The notes beneath the pieces were generated by a model that did not search any database, had not been told where the DNA came from, and saw nothing but the letters and a program-made list of their open reading frames with translations. 64,000 nucleotides of DNA, taken from Saccopteryx bilineata (taxonomy: Eukaryota; Chordata; Mammalia; Chiroptera; Emballonuridae). A program made the position numbers and the translations under genes. This document shows, piece after piece, positions 23,771 to 35,548 of the stretch. The stretch is from the NCBI RefSeq assembly GCF_036850765.1, contig NC_089493.1:16989632-17053631 (forward strand), read 5' to 3'. Each line of letters starts with the position of its first letter. The stretch's first letter is position 1.

Positions 23771-25197
23771 CAAACACATACAAACTTTGTCAACTATTAG
23801 GTAGAAAACTTGCTAATGTTTATACCAACTCTAAATGTATCTAAATCTTAGGGATTCCACTCTACAGTGGCAAAGCATAGATAAATCATATAGTTCAGCT
23901 CAAAACAACAACAAAGTGACGTGATTTATGAAACAATATTTCAAAAAGATCTAAACATTTTTGTCCACATTAAAGAAACTCTGGAAAAAAAAAAAAGACA
24001 TATTCTCAGAGTATCCTGGTCCTGCATGCTTAATGCTAAAGCCAGTCAGGCAACACAGATTCAAGAAGCTTTAAAAGCTTTTGGAGTCTAAGGCTGTGAC
24101 CTTTGGTACAATGGTGAGGCTGTCAGTCTACTATTGAAACCCATCACTTCCACTCAAGTGTCTGCCTTGCCCTTCCTTCCACACTAAGTGCCTACTCTAA
24201 GCTTCTCTGGCCATTACATAAAGCTCTTTAGGAAACATCACTCCAGACAGATGTTTAACCCCAGGCTCTAAGGGGACTACACTGCAAGTTGCTAGGTCTG
24301 TTGATTAATTTTACATGTACGTGCATGCTAATCCAGTCTGACACCGAGGCCCTCGCAGCCAGCCAGCCATGTTAAGTAAACAAAGTAGTTCATTCAAATC
24401 TGCACTGAAACTTGTTGGTGCCTGAGATGCATTTCCATCCAGGTCCGGAAGGAGAAATGCTTCTTCTTGTTCCTCAGCAACCGTCAGAGGCCACCTGGTC
24501 CATATTTTACCAGGTCTTCCTTGAGTCACTTGTGAAATGCCACCCCATTTTTTAAAAAACCTGTGTGGAACACAAAGCATTTTTTAAGAAAGAATTTGCA
24601 GGTCAATGATAGAAAGAAGATAGAGAGGATTTTAATGCTGATTACAGTTAGTGAAAATCATTACTCAGAAACGAAAGTACATAATCTGTGCTCACCAGGT
24701 TCAGGTTATGTTTTGTGAAACTGATCAATTTACGAATCTGAAATGTCATGTGCTATTATTTTTTAAAAGCATGTGATGATTTTGAGAAAAACTGGTGAGT
24801 CATATATAAAAATCAGTATTACAGATTCCCCTTTTTGGTATCTGTAGATAAACGATTGCAGACTAACCTTTCCACTGAGTAACAAATAGAGTTAGCAGAT
24901 ATTTTTGTTTTACAAAATATGTTCAAAAGCATAGGCCAAAAACCAAGGCAGCCAGGAATTAAGGGATCAGAGTCGTGAATACCAGGGATGCTTGGGTTGG
25001 AAGCCCAACCATCAGTATAACTCTTCCCTAGGAGCTATTTGCTAATTCACCAGAAGAGGTCTGCAGGCTGAGAAGCTGAGCCGGGAGCTTCCAGCAAGTA
25101 TAGGGGCTACAGGAACCAGAGCTTACAAATGGAGGCTCAACATGAAGGAAGAATCCTGGTAAACACCATCAGTTCAGCTGAGACCCTTGATTTCCTA
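23771..25197. other. Non-coding stretch with a repeat-poor centre
   Basis: No gene. About 24000-24600 is mixed in composition, with no repeat signature and several CpGs. The 89-codon minus-strand frame at 24311-24580 has no recognisable domain. The rest is unassigned. Confidence 0.4.
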
Positions 25198-25199
25198 TA

Positions 25200-25572
25200 C
25201 AGATGTTCTTTATCTTAGGATGAGGTTATCTCCACACAAATCCATTGTAAATTGGCACTATTGTAAATAGAAAATAAATTAAATATATTGAATCTACAGA
25301 ATATAACAACTTAGCCTAGCCTACCTTAAATGTATTCAGAACACAAGATCCAAAAACTCTGCAAGGCAGTACACCGTAGATTATGGGTTGTTTGTCCTAC
25401 TGATTGTGCTGCGAACCGGGAGCTATGCTGGTGGTCACCGCCAAGCATCACCGAGAGAGTATCGGGAAAAGATCAGCATTTGAAGTCTCTTTTCTGTTGA
25501 CTGGTTATTGCTTTCTCACCATCCTAAATTGAAAAATTGTACATTGAACCACTGTAAATAAGAGACCGTCTG
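25200..25572. mobile_element. Tc1/mariner-type MITE (373 bp) with TA flanks
   Basis: Left end CAGATGTTCTTTATCTTAGG and right end ...AAATAAGAGACCGTCTG are imperfect inverted repeats, bounded by TA on both sides (25198-25199 and 25573-25574). The interior phrase 'accgggagctatgctggtgg' and 'catcaccgagagagtatcgg' belong to an old mammalian Tigger-related non-autonomous family. Non-coding. Confidence 0.8.
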
Positions 25573-25574
25573 TA

Positions 25575-26297
25575 CTAAGAAGAGAGGGAAACTGGTCCCC
25601 GGTAAGACTGATGCCTTCTATCAAATCATGTCGGATTCAAGTGGTCTGCTCCTGTCATGGCAGCTTTCTAGAAGCAAAAAGAAGAAACATCACAGAACTT
25701 GACAAAATGCCTTGAACTGTGTAGGTGGTTAACAAAAATAGCTGAATTTTGTTCTTATTTAAAACTTTAAATATCTCCAATAATAATAAAATTAATTCAA
25801 ATTACAATCTTTCATTTTTTTGAGACCCTGACATATGTCCAGGTTCTGTGATCTTGAATTTGTATATACTATTTGTAACTTAATCATATCTATAAGTTAA
25901 AAATTATTTATGATTACAAGAGCGAGGTTCACAAATGTTTGTTATGTGACTTAAAATACCCAGCAGCTAATAGATGACTGAGTTACAATTTATACTCTGG
26001 ACTGTATAGTTTCACCAGAAACACTCTGTGGGTCAAGTGATACAGATTTCCATGGATTTGTGAAAACAAGGTAACTTTCATAGAGAAAGCAAACAGAGAT
26101 CTGTTAGGAACTGTGGATGTTTTCTCTTTAAATATGTCTCCTGAATAGTAACTATCTTATAGGAGTTCTTTCCCCATGGGATTTAGAGAAAATACTAAAT
26201 AGCAAAAAAAATCTCAAAATAATAATAATAAAAGATGAAAATAATTCATTCAAAAATACTTACTAACAGTTTCTTATTTAGCAGGTACTAGTTCATA
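25575..26297. other. Unassigned stretch
   Basis: AT-rich, without gene or recognisable repeat. Confidence 0.4.
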
Positions 26298-26305
26298 TTT
26301 TAGAA

Positions 26306-26657
26306 CAGTGGTAGTCAACCTAGTCGCTACCGCCCACTAGTGGGCATTCCAGCTTTCATGGTGGGCGGTAGTGGAGCAACCGAAGTATAAATAAAAAGAT
26401 AGATTTAACTATAGTAAGTTGTTTTATAAAGATTTATTCTGCCAAACTCAGTGAAAATCTGACATAAAGTACTTGGTAAGTAATTATTATTTTATGCTTT
26501 AACTTGCTATAACTCTGCTTTATAAATTTTATGCAGTAAAGTTACTTCCCTACTTTATAAATCACCATTACTGTGGAACTGGTGGGCGGTTAGATAATTT
26601 TACTATTAACAGAGATACAAAAGTGGGCGGTAGGTATAAAAACGTTGACTACCCCTG
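26306..26657 (+). mobile_element. hAT MITE, second family, forward copy
   Basis: 352 bp with ends CAGTGGTAGTCAACC and GTTGACTACCCCTG, flanked by exact 8-bp 'ttttagaa' (26298-26305 and 26658-26665). Same family as 18552-18902 but opposite orientation. The 14-bp palindrome gcccactagtgggc is at 26332-26345. Non-coding. Confidence 0.94.
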
Positions 26658-26665
26658 TTTTAGAA

Positions 26666-27315
26666 CAATAGCAATAAACAAGATCAAGTCCCTGGCTTAA
26701 TGTTGATTAGATGATATTGGCGTGAAGAGCTAACAAATAAACAACAATACAATATGAGAGTCATCAGTATTGAATTGATATTTAGAGCTAAACTGGAATG
26801 ATAACATGAAAACCCATTCATTTTACATTCAGAAAAGAAAGAGAAGCTACGCAGTGTATAGGCCAGGAAAATAATGAGATTCAGAAAATATCTAAATGCC
26901 AAAAGCATGAGCGAAAGCTCTGTAAGAAGTAACTCTTCATTAAGTTGGCTGTCACAGTGCCTCGTGGATCACAAGCCGTGTTAAAGGCTAAAGGAAGGTG
27001 CACATATGATTTAAATGTAACATAGCATTATTCGCAGTGCTGAAAATCTCCACAGTGAGTTTAGTGTTAGAACTAGTCATATGAGGTCGCTTATGACAGA
27101 AATTTATTTATCTTCAGTTGTATTTTCTCTACACTGAACCCTGCTTGGCTAACCAGAACATTTCGTGAAGGACTCATTGTCTCCTGAATTTCAGTTCCAT
27201 TAATTCAACAGATTTTTGTTTTCAAATTTCCAGGATGGAATTGTATAGTGATGACAACTCCATTTTATCTTGCATTTGAGTGCAAATCACTCAAAATAAT
27301 TGTATGGTTAAACAC
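26666..27315. other. Unassigned stretch
   Basis: Non-coding, with no assignable repeat. Confidence 0.4.
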
Positions 27316-27328
27316 AACAGAGGAAGTA

Positions 27329-27666
27329 GCCTGACCAGGCTGTGGCACAGTGGATAGAGCTTCAGACTGGGATGTGGAGGACCCAGGTTCGAGACCCCGA
27401 GGTCACCAGCTTGAGTGCTGGCTCATCTGGTTTGAGCAAAAGCTCACCAGCTTGGACCCAAGGTCGCTGGTTCAAGCAAGGGGTTACTCAGTCTGCTGAA
27501 GGCCCACGGTCAAGGCACATATGAGAAAGCAATCAATGAACAACTAAGGTGTCATGACAAAAAACTAATGATTGATGCTTCTCATCTCTCTCCGTTCCTG
27601 TCTGTCTCTATCTATCCCTCTCTCTGACTCTCTCTCTGTCTCTGTAAAAAAATAAAAATAAAAAAA
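27329..27666 (+). mobile_element. Type B SINE
   Basis: 'gcctgaccaggctgtggcac' head, box B-like 'ggttcgagacc', the 'aaagcaatcaatgaacaact' body and a CT/A-rich tail. Target duplication 'aacagaggaagta' (27316-27328) and 'aacagagaaagta' (27667-27679), one mismatch. Confidence 0.94.
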
Positions 27667-27679
27667 AACAGAGAAAGTA

Positions 27680-28587
27680 ATTTCACTGCGAGGGTATAGC
27701 AACAAAATATGAGAAATTGTAGCTATAAAACCATTTTTTTTCCATTGAGTAGCACCTCTTACTCCTACTACTCTTAGCATATAATGAGCATTACTGCCTG
27801 AAACATTCCCCCACTGTTATTTAGGAATTTCAATCTTCTGAAAGTTGTCACAGCAAAAAAGATAAGTGCAATTTAGTTAGAAGACGATAAGCATGGCTCC
27901 AATGAGCACTGAAGGGTGAAATAAAATGGTTTTAATTTAGATCAATGCTGAAATACTATAAATTACATAGTTGATTTACCTAAAGGAAATTTTCATCAGC
28001 TATACTTTTAAGTCATTCATATTTAACTGGTGCTACAATACCTGTATCCAAAATATAAATATATTAAATAACAAGCATTGCTTATGAGGTTTTCTGGTTT
28101 ATGATCATGACAAAGCGGGAATTTTTTAGTAGTCACCAGTACAAATCCACAGCTGGAAACAGCAGTTCCAGAGTGGTGGTGGTTTTACCAAGTTACTTTA
28201 GTATGAAACTTTGTTTGCTTAGCAAGATGAGAGATAGAGGTATTTTATATAATTGCCATTTTTAAGATATTATCTATTTCATACATTTCCAGCTGCGTTA
28301 ACTGAAAGTCCTAAATGATAATTTAATTTTTACTTGATTTTCCCCCAAGGTAATAAGTAGGAAATAAAATTTTAAAAGGTTTTTCACATTTTTTTTGTCC
28401 CCACACTAAATAGTCATATACACACACATCTTGATGTTTAAGTTAATATACTATAATGTTATTTTTTAGTATTAAGTTATCCATTGTTACTTCTCACTAG
28501 TATCAAGGAACAGACACGAAAGCACCTTCTTCTTGCTTAATATGCGTCACATCACAATGCTGAAAACTATTTCCATGCAACTCACAT
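27680..28587. other. Unassigned stretch
   Basis: AT-rich and non-coding; no repeat family recognised. Confidence 0.4.
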
Positions 28588-28602
28588 AGTATGTGAGAAA
28601 AG

Positions 28603-28787
28603 CCTGACCTGTGGTGGCGCAGTGGTTAAAGCATCGACCTGGAAATGCTGAGGTTGCCAGTTCGAAACCCTGAGGTTGCCTGGCCAAGGCACATATGGAG
28701 TTGATGCTTCCTGTTCCTCCCCCCTTCTTTCTCTCTGTCTCTCCTTTCTAAAATGAATAAATAAAATTTAAAAAAAAAAAAAAAAAA
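28603..28787 (+). mobile_element. Type C SINE with exact 15-bp target duplication
   Basis: 'cctgacctgtggtggcgcag' head, 'ggcacatatggagttgatgc', a CT-rich part and an 18-base A tail. 'agtatgtgagaaaag' is perfect on both sides (28588-28602 and 28788-28802). The intact duplication and clean A tail suggest a fairly recent insertion. Confidence 0.95.
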
Positions 28788-29024
28788 AGTATGTGAGAAA
28801 AGTTGGTGGCAAGTTTCTTTAATAACTATGTGTTACTCTAGTTAATGTTAAAGGCAGTTTATATTATTGAATGTAACTGACAAAGTTAGAATTTCATAAT
28901 CAAAATTTAATAACTTTGAATTAAATTTTTGCTATATTAAATTTATACATATTTTAAAAACTCTTATGTAAAAAAATCAATTTTTATGCCATTGCTGCTT
29001 TAAAAATAAATAATTAAATATCAA

Positions 29025-29334
29025 TGTTATGGACAGAACTATGTGTTTTCCCAAATACATATGTTGAAACCCTAAGCACAATGTACTATATTTGGAGATA
29101 GTACCTCTAGGGAGGAATTAAAGTTAAATGAATCCCATAAATTCAAAAGGTCTGATGTCATTGTAAGCAACACCAGATCTCTCATATGAAGACATAGCAA
29201 GAATGTGAGAAGAAAGACCTCATCGGAAACCAGCTCTGTTGACATTTTGATCTTGGAACTAGTAGAAAATCAATTTCTGTTGTTTGGGTCACCCAGTTTG
29301 TGGTGCTTTGTTATGGCAATCTGAGATAACTAAC
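29025..29334 (+). mobile_element. MLT1-like LTR
   Basis: Starts 'tgttatggacagaactatgt', then 'catatgttgaaaccctaagc', 'gaagacatagcaagaatgtg', 'tttctgttgtttgggtcacc', 'ggtgctttgttatggcaatc'. This is the block order of a mammalian MLT1 LTR. No internal sequence follows. Confidence 0.75.
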
Positions 29335-30930
29335 GTAATTAATAATGACTTCTTCCTCCCAATTGTTGATTAGCTTCTCTCTGATATAAGCAAATGAAAG
29401 AGTTAAAAATTAGAAGAATATGAATCGTCAAACAAAAACAAAGACAAAAAAGAAACAAAAAAGGATCAGGGAACCCTTGAACAGCATGTGTACAAACTGC
29501 TCTCGGTTCTTTCCCTGTAGAAGGGTTCCATTATGGGAAATTGAAATGTGTCTTTATATCAAAAGGTACTGAGATTCTATAGTACAATGAAGTCTTTCCA
29601 ATGGTTCAGTTTATTTTTTAGATTATGTTTTGCTATCTTATACCACAGTTTTAGTTTGTGTTGGCAGGGGAAAATATGGGCAGTCTCTTGGGAAGAAGGC
29701 TTGATTGTTCTCCATTGCATCAAAGCTTAACAACAACAGCTCAGAATAAAGTTCCGAACCTCTACTGGGAATTCCCTCAGTCCTATCTACATGGAAGACA
29801 TATTGTTCTTGTATGGACTGCTGCCATGTTCTATGTCAGGACTGCAAAAGACTTTATAAAATGGAGGAAACAAACACAATGTGTTTGTCTAAGGTCTTTC
29901 TCTATTCCTTTTTCACACTTACTTGCAGAAAAGAATCAAAGTATATCAGAGATGATTACCTAAAGAATGCAAGACACTGTACTAGGCACCAAGATGAAGA
30001 CAAGAAACACCTTAAAAGGACTCTGTGTACTCATTGCCGAGTTACAAAGCCAATAGTCTACCAATATTAAGACCATAAATTGGCCTTAAATATCCTCTAG
30101 TCCAGCAATTATAAGAACAAGTAAACTGAGTAACCAAAATCCAAAATGATGCATTCAAGTTTCCGTGTTCTCCTTGAGCAAGGTCAAGATCAAGGGTGAG
30201 CCTCAGAGTCCCAGTCAGACTCTTCTAATAAAAAAAATGTATGTCTTTAACCTTGCTCCAATATTGATAGCCTCAAGAATAAGCCAGAAGCTCCTCACCT
30301 CTCTCCATGTAGCAACCGGGTCTACCTGCCACCTTATCTTCACTCCTCCAGTCCTAACTGCTGCCCTCATCTTCGTCTTGGGAACTATTCCTGGCTTCTA
30401 CCTTGAGCTCCCTCACTTCTGTTTCTTCACTGGCTCTTATTTGTCAAGATTTTTTTCATGGTACACACAGAAGCCAGTAAGAGTTGGTTAGTTGATTATA
30501 AAGTAAAACCGTGCATCACAGACCCACGAGCAGGTGTGCGGCTGGGTTTCAGAAGTGCTGTCAGGAGGAACTGAGAGTGGGTCTGGATCTCTTTTTGCTC
30601 CTCATCTGTGTTTCTACATGCTTCATGTCATGTAAATCAGAAAAGATAAAACTGGTCAAACGTGATCATTCTTTTTTTTATTTTAATCGGAAAAGGTTCA
30701 TTTAATACAGAAGTTTTTTTATAGGATTTTTATTCAAAACACAGAAAAACTAAATCACCATGGGCATTTAACAAGATTTCTAAGGGGGAATATTATTTAT
30801 GAAAAGCTACCCTATAGAAAATATGTCAGAGTAAGTTGAAGATGAGATTATAAAGGAGTAGGAGTAAACCAAATGTACTTCTAGTGGTTTGCACATGAGG
30901 AAATTCTGACACTATTCTCTGTAGCATACT
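29335..30930. other. 1.6 kb non-coding stretch
   Basis: Several frames of 60-108 codons occur (29548-30491) but overlap each other and show no domain or conserved composition. No repeat is confidently identifiable. Confidence 0.4.
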
Positions 30931-31800
30931 GATATTTCATTGATATCTTCCCTTACTTTTGATATTTGTTTTCTTGTACATTTTTGAATTTGATTTTACT
31001 TCTATCTTGAATGTTGTGATGAACACTTAAACCATTGATTTTCAGTCTTTTTCTTAATATGTAAAACTATACTGGCAAATTTTTCTTGAAATATTATTAT
31101 AGCTATATTCAACATTTTAAAACATTTTAAAGCCTCATTAATTTTCCATTTAAAGTATCTTCCAGTTTTTATTTTGAGTTCAACTCTGACCCAGACATAG
31201 TTGGATATATCTTGCTTAATACTTTGAAGTTTAGGATTTACTTGTTATCTTTTTTAAAAAATAATAATAATTTTAATAATATTAATTCTAGCTTAACCCC
31301 TTTGTGATTCAAAATTATATTTTGAATAATTTTATTCTTTACAAATTTGCTGAGTCAATATGTTTTCATCTCCTTTATACCAAGAGAAATTTCTATATTT
31401 TTATGTTAGGACTGAAAACTGACATTGTGTACTAAAGGGGAGAAGAAAGGGAAGGGAAGGGTGAAGTCCTTCCTGGCCCACTTCTTCCTGATGGAGTCCT
31501 TTAATTAATTACACTCATAATTGCCCTGTGTCCCTGTCCTGTTCTTTGTGCAATTAGCTCCAATTTCAGTGCCTCCAGGGCTCCCACAGTAACGGCTGTT
31601 CTTACCTCTGGTGTTATGGTTTGTGAATTCCTCTATTATATCAAACCATCTGCTTACAATTTCCCAGATTCCCTCACATATTTTGGTCCACTGATTTCTT
31701 GCTTTCCTGTAAGTATTTCTTGTAGATCTTCTGGCAATCCTAAAGGAAGTAGGAGGAAGAGGCAATAAAACTGAGTGCTCAGTCTGCCATCTTGAGTAAA
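30931..31800 (-). mobile_element. Old L1, 5' portion, antisense
   Basis: Read on the minus strand it begins near 31800 with 'actcaagatggcagactgag', typical of an L1 5' region, continues through an open stretch, and becomes degraded AT-rich ORF sequence by 31250-30930. The 111-codon frame at 31505-31840 belongs to this element. Moderately confident in type, less so in ends. Confidence 0.5.
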
Positions 31801-32057
31801 CTTGTGGATCATTTTTAGCAGTATTTTCTATGATCCTCATTTAATATCATTTCTGAAAACGGTGTTACATAAACCATCATTAACTAAAATATTAAAATTG
31901 GGCATCCTGGTAAGACAATTGTTTATAACTGGAAAAAGATATTGGTATGTGGTTGTTTTGTATATTTTATTAAAACTAACCACTTATTCTGCTCACTTTC
32001 GTTAACCTGTAGTCCAACAGGGGAAGAATTATTTTTTCCATTATAAATGAATTGTCC

Positions 32058-32186
32058 AGGCCAGACCTGTAGTGGCATGGTGGATAAAGTGTCAGTCTGG
32101 AATGGTGAGGTTGCTGGTTTGAAACCCCAGGGTTGCCTGGTCAAGGCACATACCAGAAGCAACTTCCCACTCCTCCTTCTCCATTC

Positions 32187-32224
<38 letters not shown>

Positions 32225-32260
32225 CTCTCTCTCTAAAACTCAATAAATAAAACCTTAAAA
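32058..32260 (+). mobile_element. Type C SINE
   Basis: 'aggccagacctgtagtggca' head, 'ggtcaaggcacataccagaa', a (CT)n run at about 32189-32221 and a short A tail. The duplication 'aaatgaattgtcc' is exact (32045-32057 and 32261-32273). Confidence 0.92.
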
Positions 32261-32273
32261 AAATGAATTGTCC

Positions 32274-33847
32274 GATCACTTGTCAGTACCGAGGTAACTG
32301 TCAGTACCACACATCCAGCCCAAGAGAACAAGGTCATCTAGCAAATGACCTGAAAATTGTTATCAACGAGTGGCTTATGGTCAACATATTGGAGTAGCAG
32401 GCAGAGTAGAAAGAAACCGGGTGATCCCTAGGAGGCAACAGACCTATGGATAAATTTTTTTTGTGCCAAAAACTACCTCAATTTTCACTTCAGCCGCTGA
32501 TTTTCTCTGGTCCTTTCAAGTGAAAGAAAAGTCGACTTGACGAAAGCTGATGTTCTCTCTGAATAGTCTCACCATTGTTACAGCACTTCCGCTTCTCAGG
32601 TTTGAAAAGAGAGAACTCCTCAGGGAGAGAAGTGCATTACCCTGAAAAAAAAAATTGCAATCCCCAGATTAGAATGTGAAGATTTAGGTCAGGAGGAAGA
32701 AAGTTTTTCTCAATTGCCACAAGATTCTCTTGGAAACATTTGTCTGCATGACCACTGGGTCCGTTTCTAATTGTGACAGTCAGTGGGCATGCGCAATAAG
32801 TGAGTTTGCACAACCTCAGCTACTCTGGCCCTTTTCCTAAATCTTCCACGTAAGCATTTCAGACTCTTAAACTTTCTGAGAAATATATTTTTTTCCTTTA
32901 GTATACCATCCAACTAACGCTCATATCCATGTAAGGAAAAATGTAAAATATATCCTTTATAATTGTGGCAGCTTTCTTGCATGCTTTAGTGAGCTATTGT
33001 TACAATCCTTCATGAATAGTTAATTGAATAAAATAGGTGAATTTTCATAATAAATATCTATGGCCAACCAGGCATATTTCTGGAGCATCCATTCCCGATC
33101 ATCTCAGCTGCAGAAGCGTGGACATGATTTAACCCCAAGTACAAGGTGGCAGGATCTCTTCTCTGCTATCCCACCAGATGCTTAGGGTTGCACTTGGTCG
33201 TACAACTTCACAAGAGTAAACTATAAAAACACCACTTACAGAAGCTGGCCCACAGAGCACATTCTCATAGCATTGGCCTATTGTCGGCTAGGAGACAGGC
33301 CAGTGAAGGCTAATGGTGAACTTGGCACAGTTTTTTGACTAATGAGAATCTGAGCTTCCAGTGACTTGAAAGGACTTTAGCCATGTTTTTCAGCAATAAA
33401 ACAATGCTTTTTGCATGATATTTTTCCTACTCTTGAAGGAGTTTTTAAATAGAGTACCTATTGCTGAAGGCATGTACCTGTTAGAGAAATCCTGATATAC
33501 CTGTGCCTCTTCCTTGTCCCATATTTTTCAGGCTTTGTTTCTTTTCAGCTCACGGCTCTTTGTTTCCTGCCACAAAAATGTATCATTCTCTTTCCCGTAA
33601 TAATAACACTTTAAAGCCGGTCAGTAACCTGGATAATAATCCATTAAAACCAAATAATGAGCAATAGAAAAAAAAATGTTAAAAAGGATTTCCCTCTCAT
33701 AAAGAGCAATGAGGGGTGCATAACTGTATAGTTGATACTTACTGATAAGTAAGAGAGAGATTTCTTCTGTTCTGGGGAAGATAGCTTCCCATCCCAACCA
33801 CCACTCCCAAATCCTACCCAAAAGAGGACTCAAAATGCTTCCTCTAA
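32274..33847. other. 1.6 kb repeat-poor non-coding stretch
   Basis: No repeat signature over most of its length and no convincing frame. A 'gggcatgcgcaat' at about 32787-32799 partly matches the NRF1 motif, but the setting is not promoter-like. Confidence 0.45.
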
Positions 33848-33858
33848 GAGAGTCAAGA

Positions 33859-34223
33859 GGCCCTGGCAGGTTGGCTCAGTGGTAGAGCGTTGGCCTGGCC
33901 TGCAGGAGTCCCAGGTTCGATTCCTGGCAGAGCACAAAGGAGAAGTGCCCATCTGCTTCTCCATCCCTCCCCCTCTCTTTCTTCTCTGTCTCTCTCTTCC
34001 CCTCCTGCAGCCAAGACTCCATTGGAGCAAAGTTGGCCCAGGCACTGAGGATGGCTCCATGGCCTCTGCCTCAGGTGCTAGAGTGGCTCTGATTGCGGCA
34101 CAGGGACACTCCAAGATGGGCAGAGCATCATCCCCTGGTGAGTGTGCCGGGTGGGTCCCGGTAGGGCGCATGTGGGAGTCTGTCTGACTGCCTCCCCATT
34201 TCCAGCTTCAGAAAAAAAAAAAA
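33859..34223 (+). mobile_element. Type A SINE, one-unit form
   Basis: 'ggccctggcaggttggctca' head, box B 'ggttcgattcc', body and A tail. Only one 'ccctggtgag' unit is present, where several other copies have two. Duplication 'gagagtcaaga' (33848-33858) and 'gaaagtcaaga' (34224-34234), one mismatch. Confidence 0.94.
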
Positions 34224-34412
34224 GAAAGTCAAGAAATACGGAAAGCTTATATTCTTATAACAATCAGAAATTAGTTTATATTATTTTACTATTGTATATT
34301 AATATACATTGGAAATTTGTTTAAAAATATAAAAGGTTTGCTTTTCAGTTTCTGAGTCTATATTTTTTTACTTTTGTGGCTTAAAACTTTAACAATTTTA
34401 AGAAACTATTAG

Positions 34413-34710
34413 CGTGACCAGGCGGTGGTGCAGTGGATAGAGCATGAACTGGGATGCAGAGGACCCAGGTTTGAAACCTGAGGTCACCAGCTTGAGCGCG
34501 GGCTCATCTGGTTTGAGCAAGGCTCAGCAACTTGAGCCCAAGGTTGCTGGCTTGAGCAAGGGGTCACTCAGTTTGCTGTAGCCCCGAGCTCAAGGCACAT
34601 ATGAAAAAGCAATCAATGAACAACTAAGGTGCCGCAAGGAAGAATTGATGCTTCTCATCTCTCTCCCTTCCAGACTGTCTGTCCTTCTCTGCCTCTTTCA
34701 CTAAAAAAAA
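34413..34710 (+). mobile_element. Type B SINE
   Basis: 'cgtgaccaggcggtggtgca' head, 'ggacccaggtttgaaacctg', 'gaaaaagcaatcaatgaaca' and a short A tail. No clear target duplication. It lacks the second 'agctcaccagcttggac' unit seen in the copies at 4199 and 27329. Confidence 0.92.
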
Positions 34711-35400
34711 GAGACATTTTTAATTCTCTTGAATTTTTTATAATATCATAGAATCAATGTTTAAAAAAGTTTTAGAGAGATGTTTTAAAAAGTTTGAGGG
34801 TTTAAGTAATAAAAATTACTTTTTAACATTTTAGACTAGTCAAATAATTTGTCCTAAAAGAATTTATCTTTTTCAAAATTCATAAATACATTATCATCTT
34901 ACTGAATTCATCTGATTTGAAAAATTGAAAAGATGTAATTTTTCTATTTATAAAAAAAACCCATGTGTACATTAAGAAAAAAGAAAACTTTTAAAGGCAA
35001 ACTTAAGTCTGTCTTTATTCTAAATGAAGAAAAAGGGAAAAGCTATGCAAATACAATTGGCTAATTGCCTTGCAATTTGGCTTTATTTTCTTGACACTAA
35101 TGGAGTATTTCTAACACCTACGCAGCTAATGAGTTAGGAAGTTATGAGCTTTATACGAATACAGGTATTTCGTCAGAAAGAAAACACCGTGTTTACTTGC
35201 TTCTTAGAGGTTCTAGACTGAACATACAAGCTGTATATGTCTAAGCCAGCAGGCACGGTGCCAGAGTACGTGCCCTGAGGACCTTAAATCGTAAAGGGAA
35301 ACATGGATATACAAACATATATTTTCAACCTCATGTGTTTTATTTATTGATTTTTTCTAGTTTCCCATTAAAACTTTAATCAGTTTCTGTTTTTGTACAA
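34711..35400. other. Non-coding stretch with a homeodomain/POU-like cluster
   Basis: The first part is AT-rich and featureless. From about 35030 to 35220 no repeat is visible. This part holds a perfect octamer ATGCAAAT (35045-35052), then CAATTG (35054-35059) and CTAATTG (35061-35067) within 23 bp. Confidence 0.4.
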
Positions 35401-35548
35401 GGTCTTAGTTTTATGTACACTTTAATTAGCTTCCAGATGGAAAACTACTTGTGGCAAACCACTAACTTTATAATATCTCTTTGTCCCACGTATATTTCTA
35501 CCTGTCCGTCCACTAGTCTGTACAATTGCTGAGGTTAAGGACCATGCT

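Noticed and set aside
24311..24580. 89-codon minus-strand gene
   Set aside because: No domain and no flanking gene signals; mixed composition alone explains the open frame.
31505..31840. 111-codon minus-strand gene
   Set aside because: It starts at an L1-like 5' region and has no known domain; best explained as part of an old L1.
32787..32799. NRF1 site marking a promoter
   Set aside because: Partial motif with no CpG island, no start-site signals and no downstream gene.
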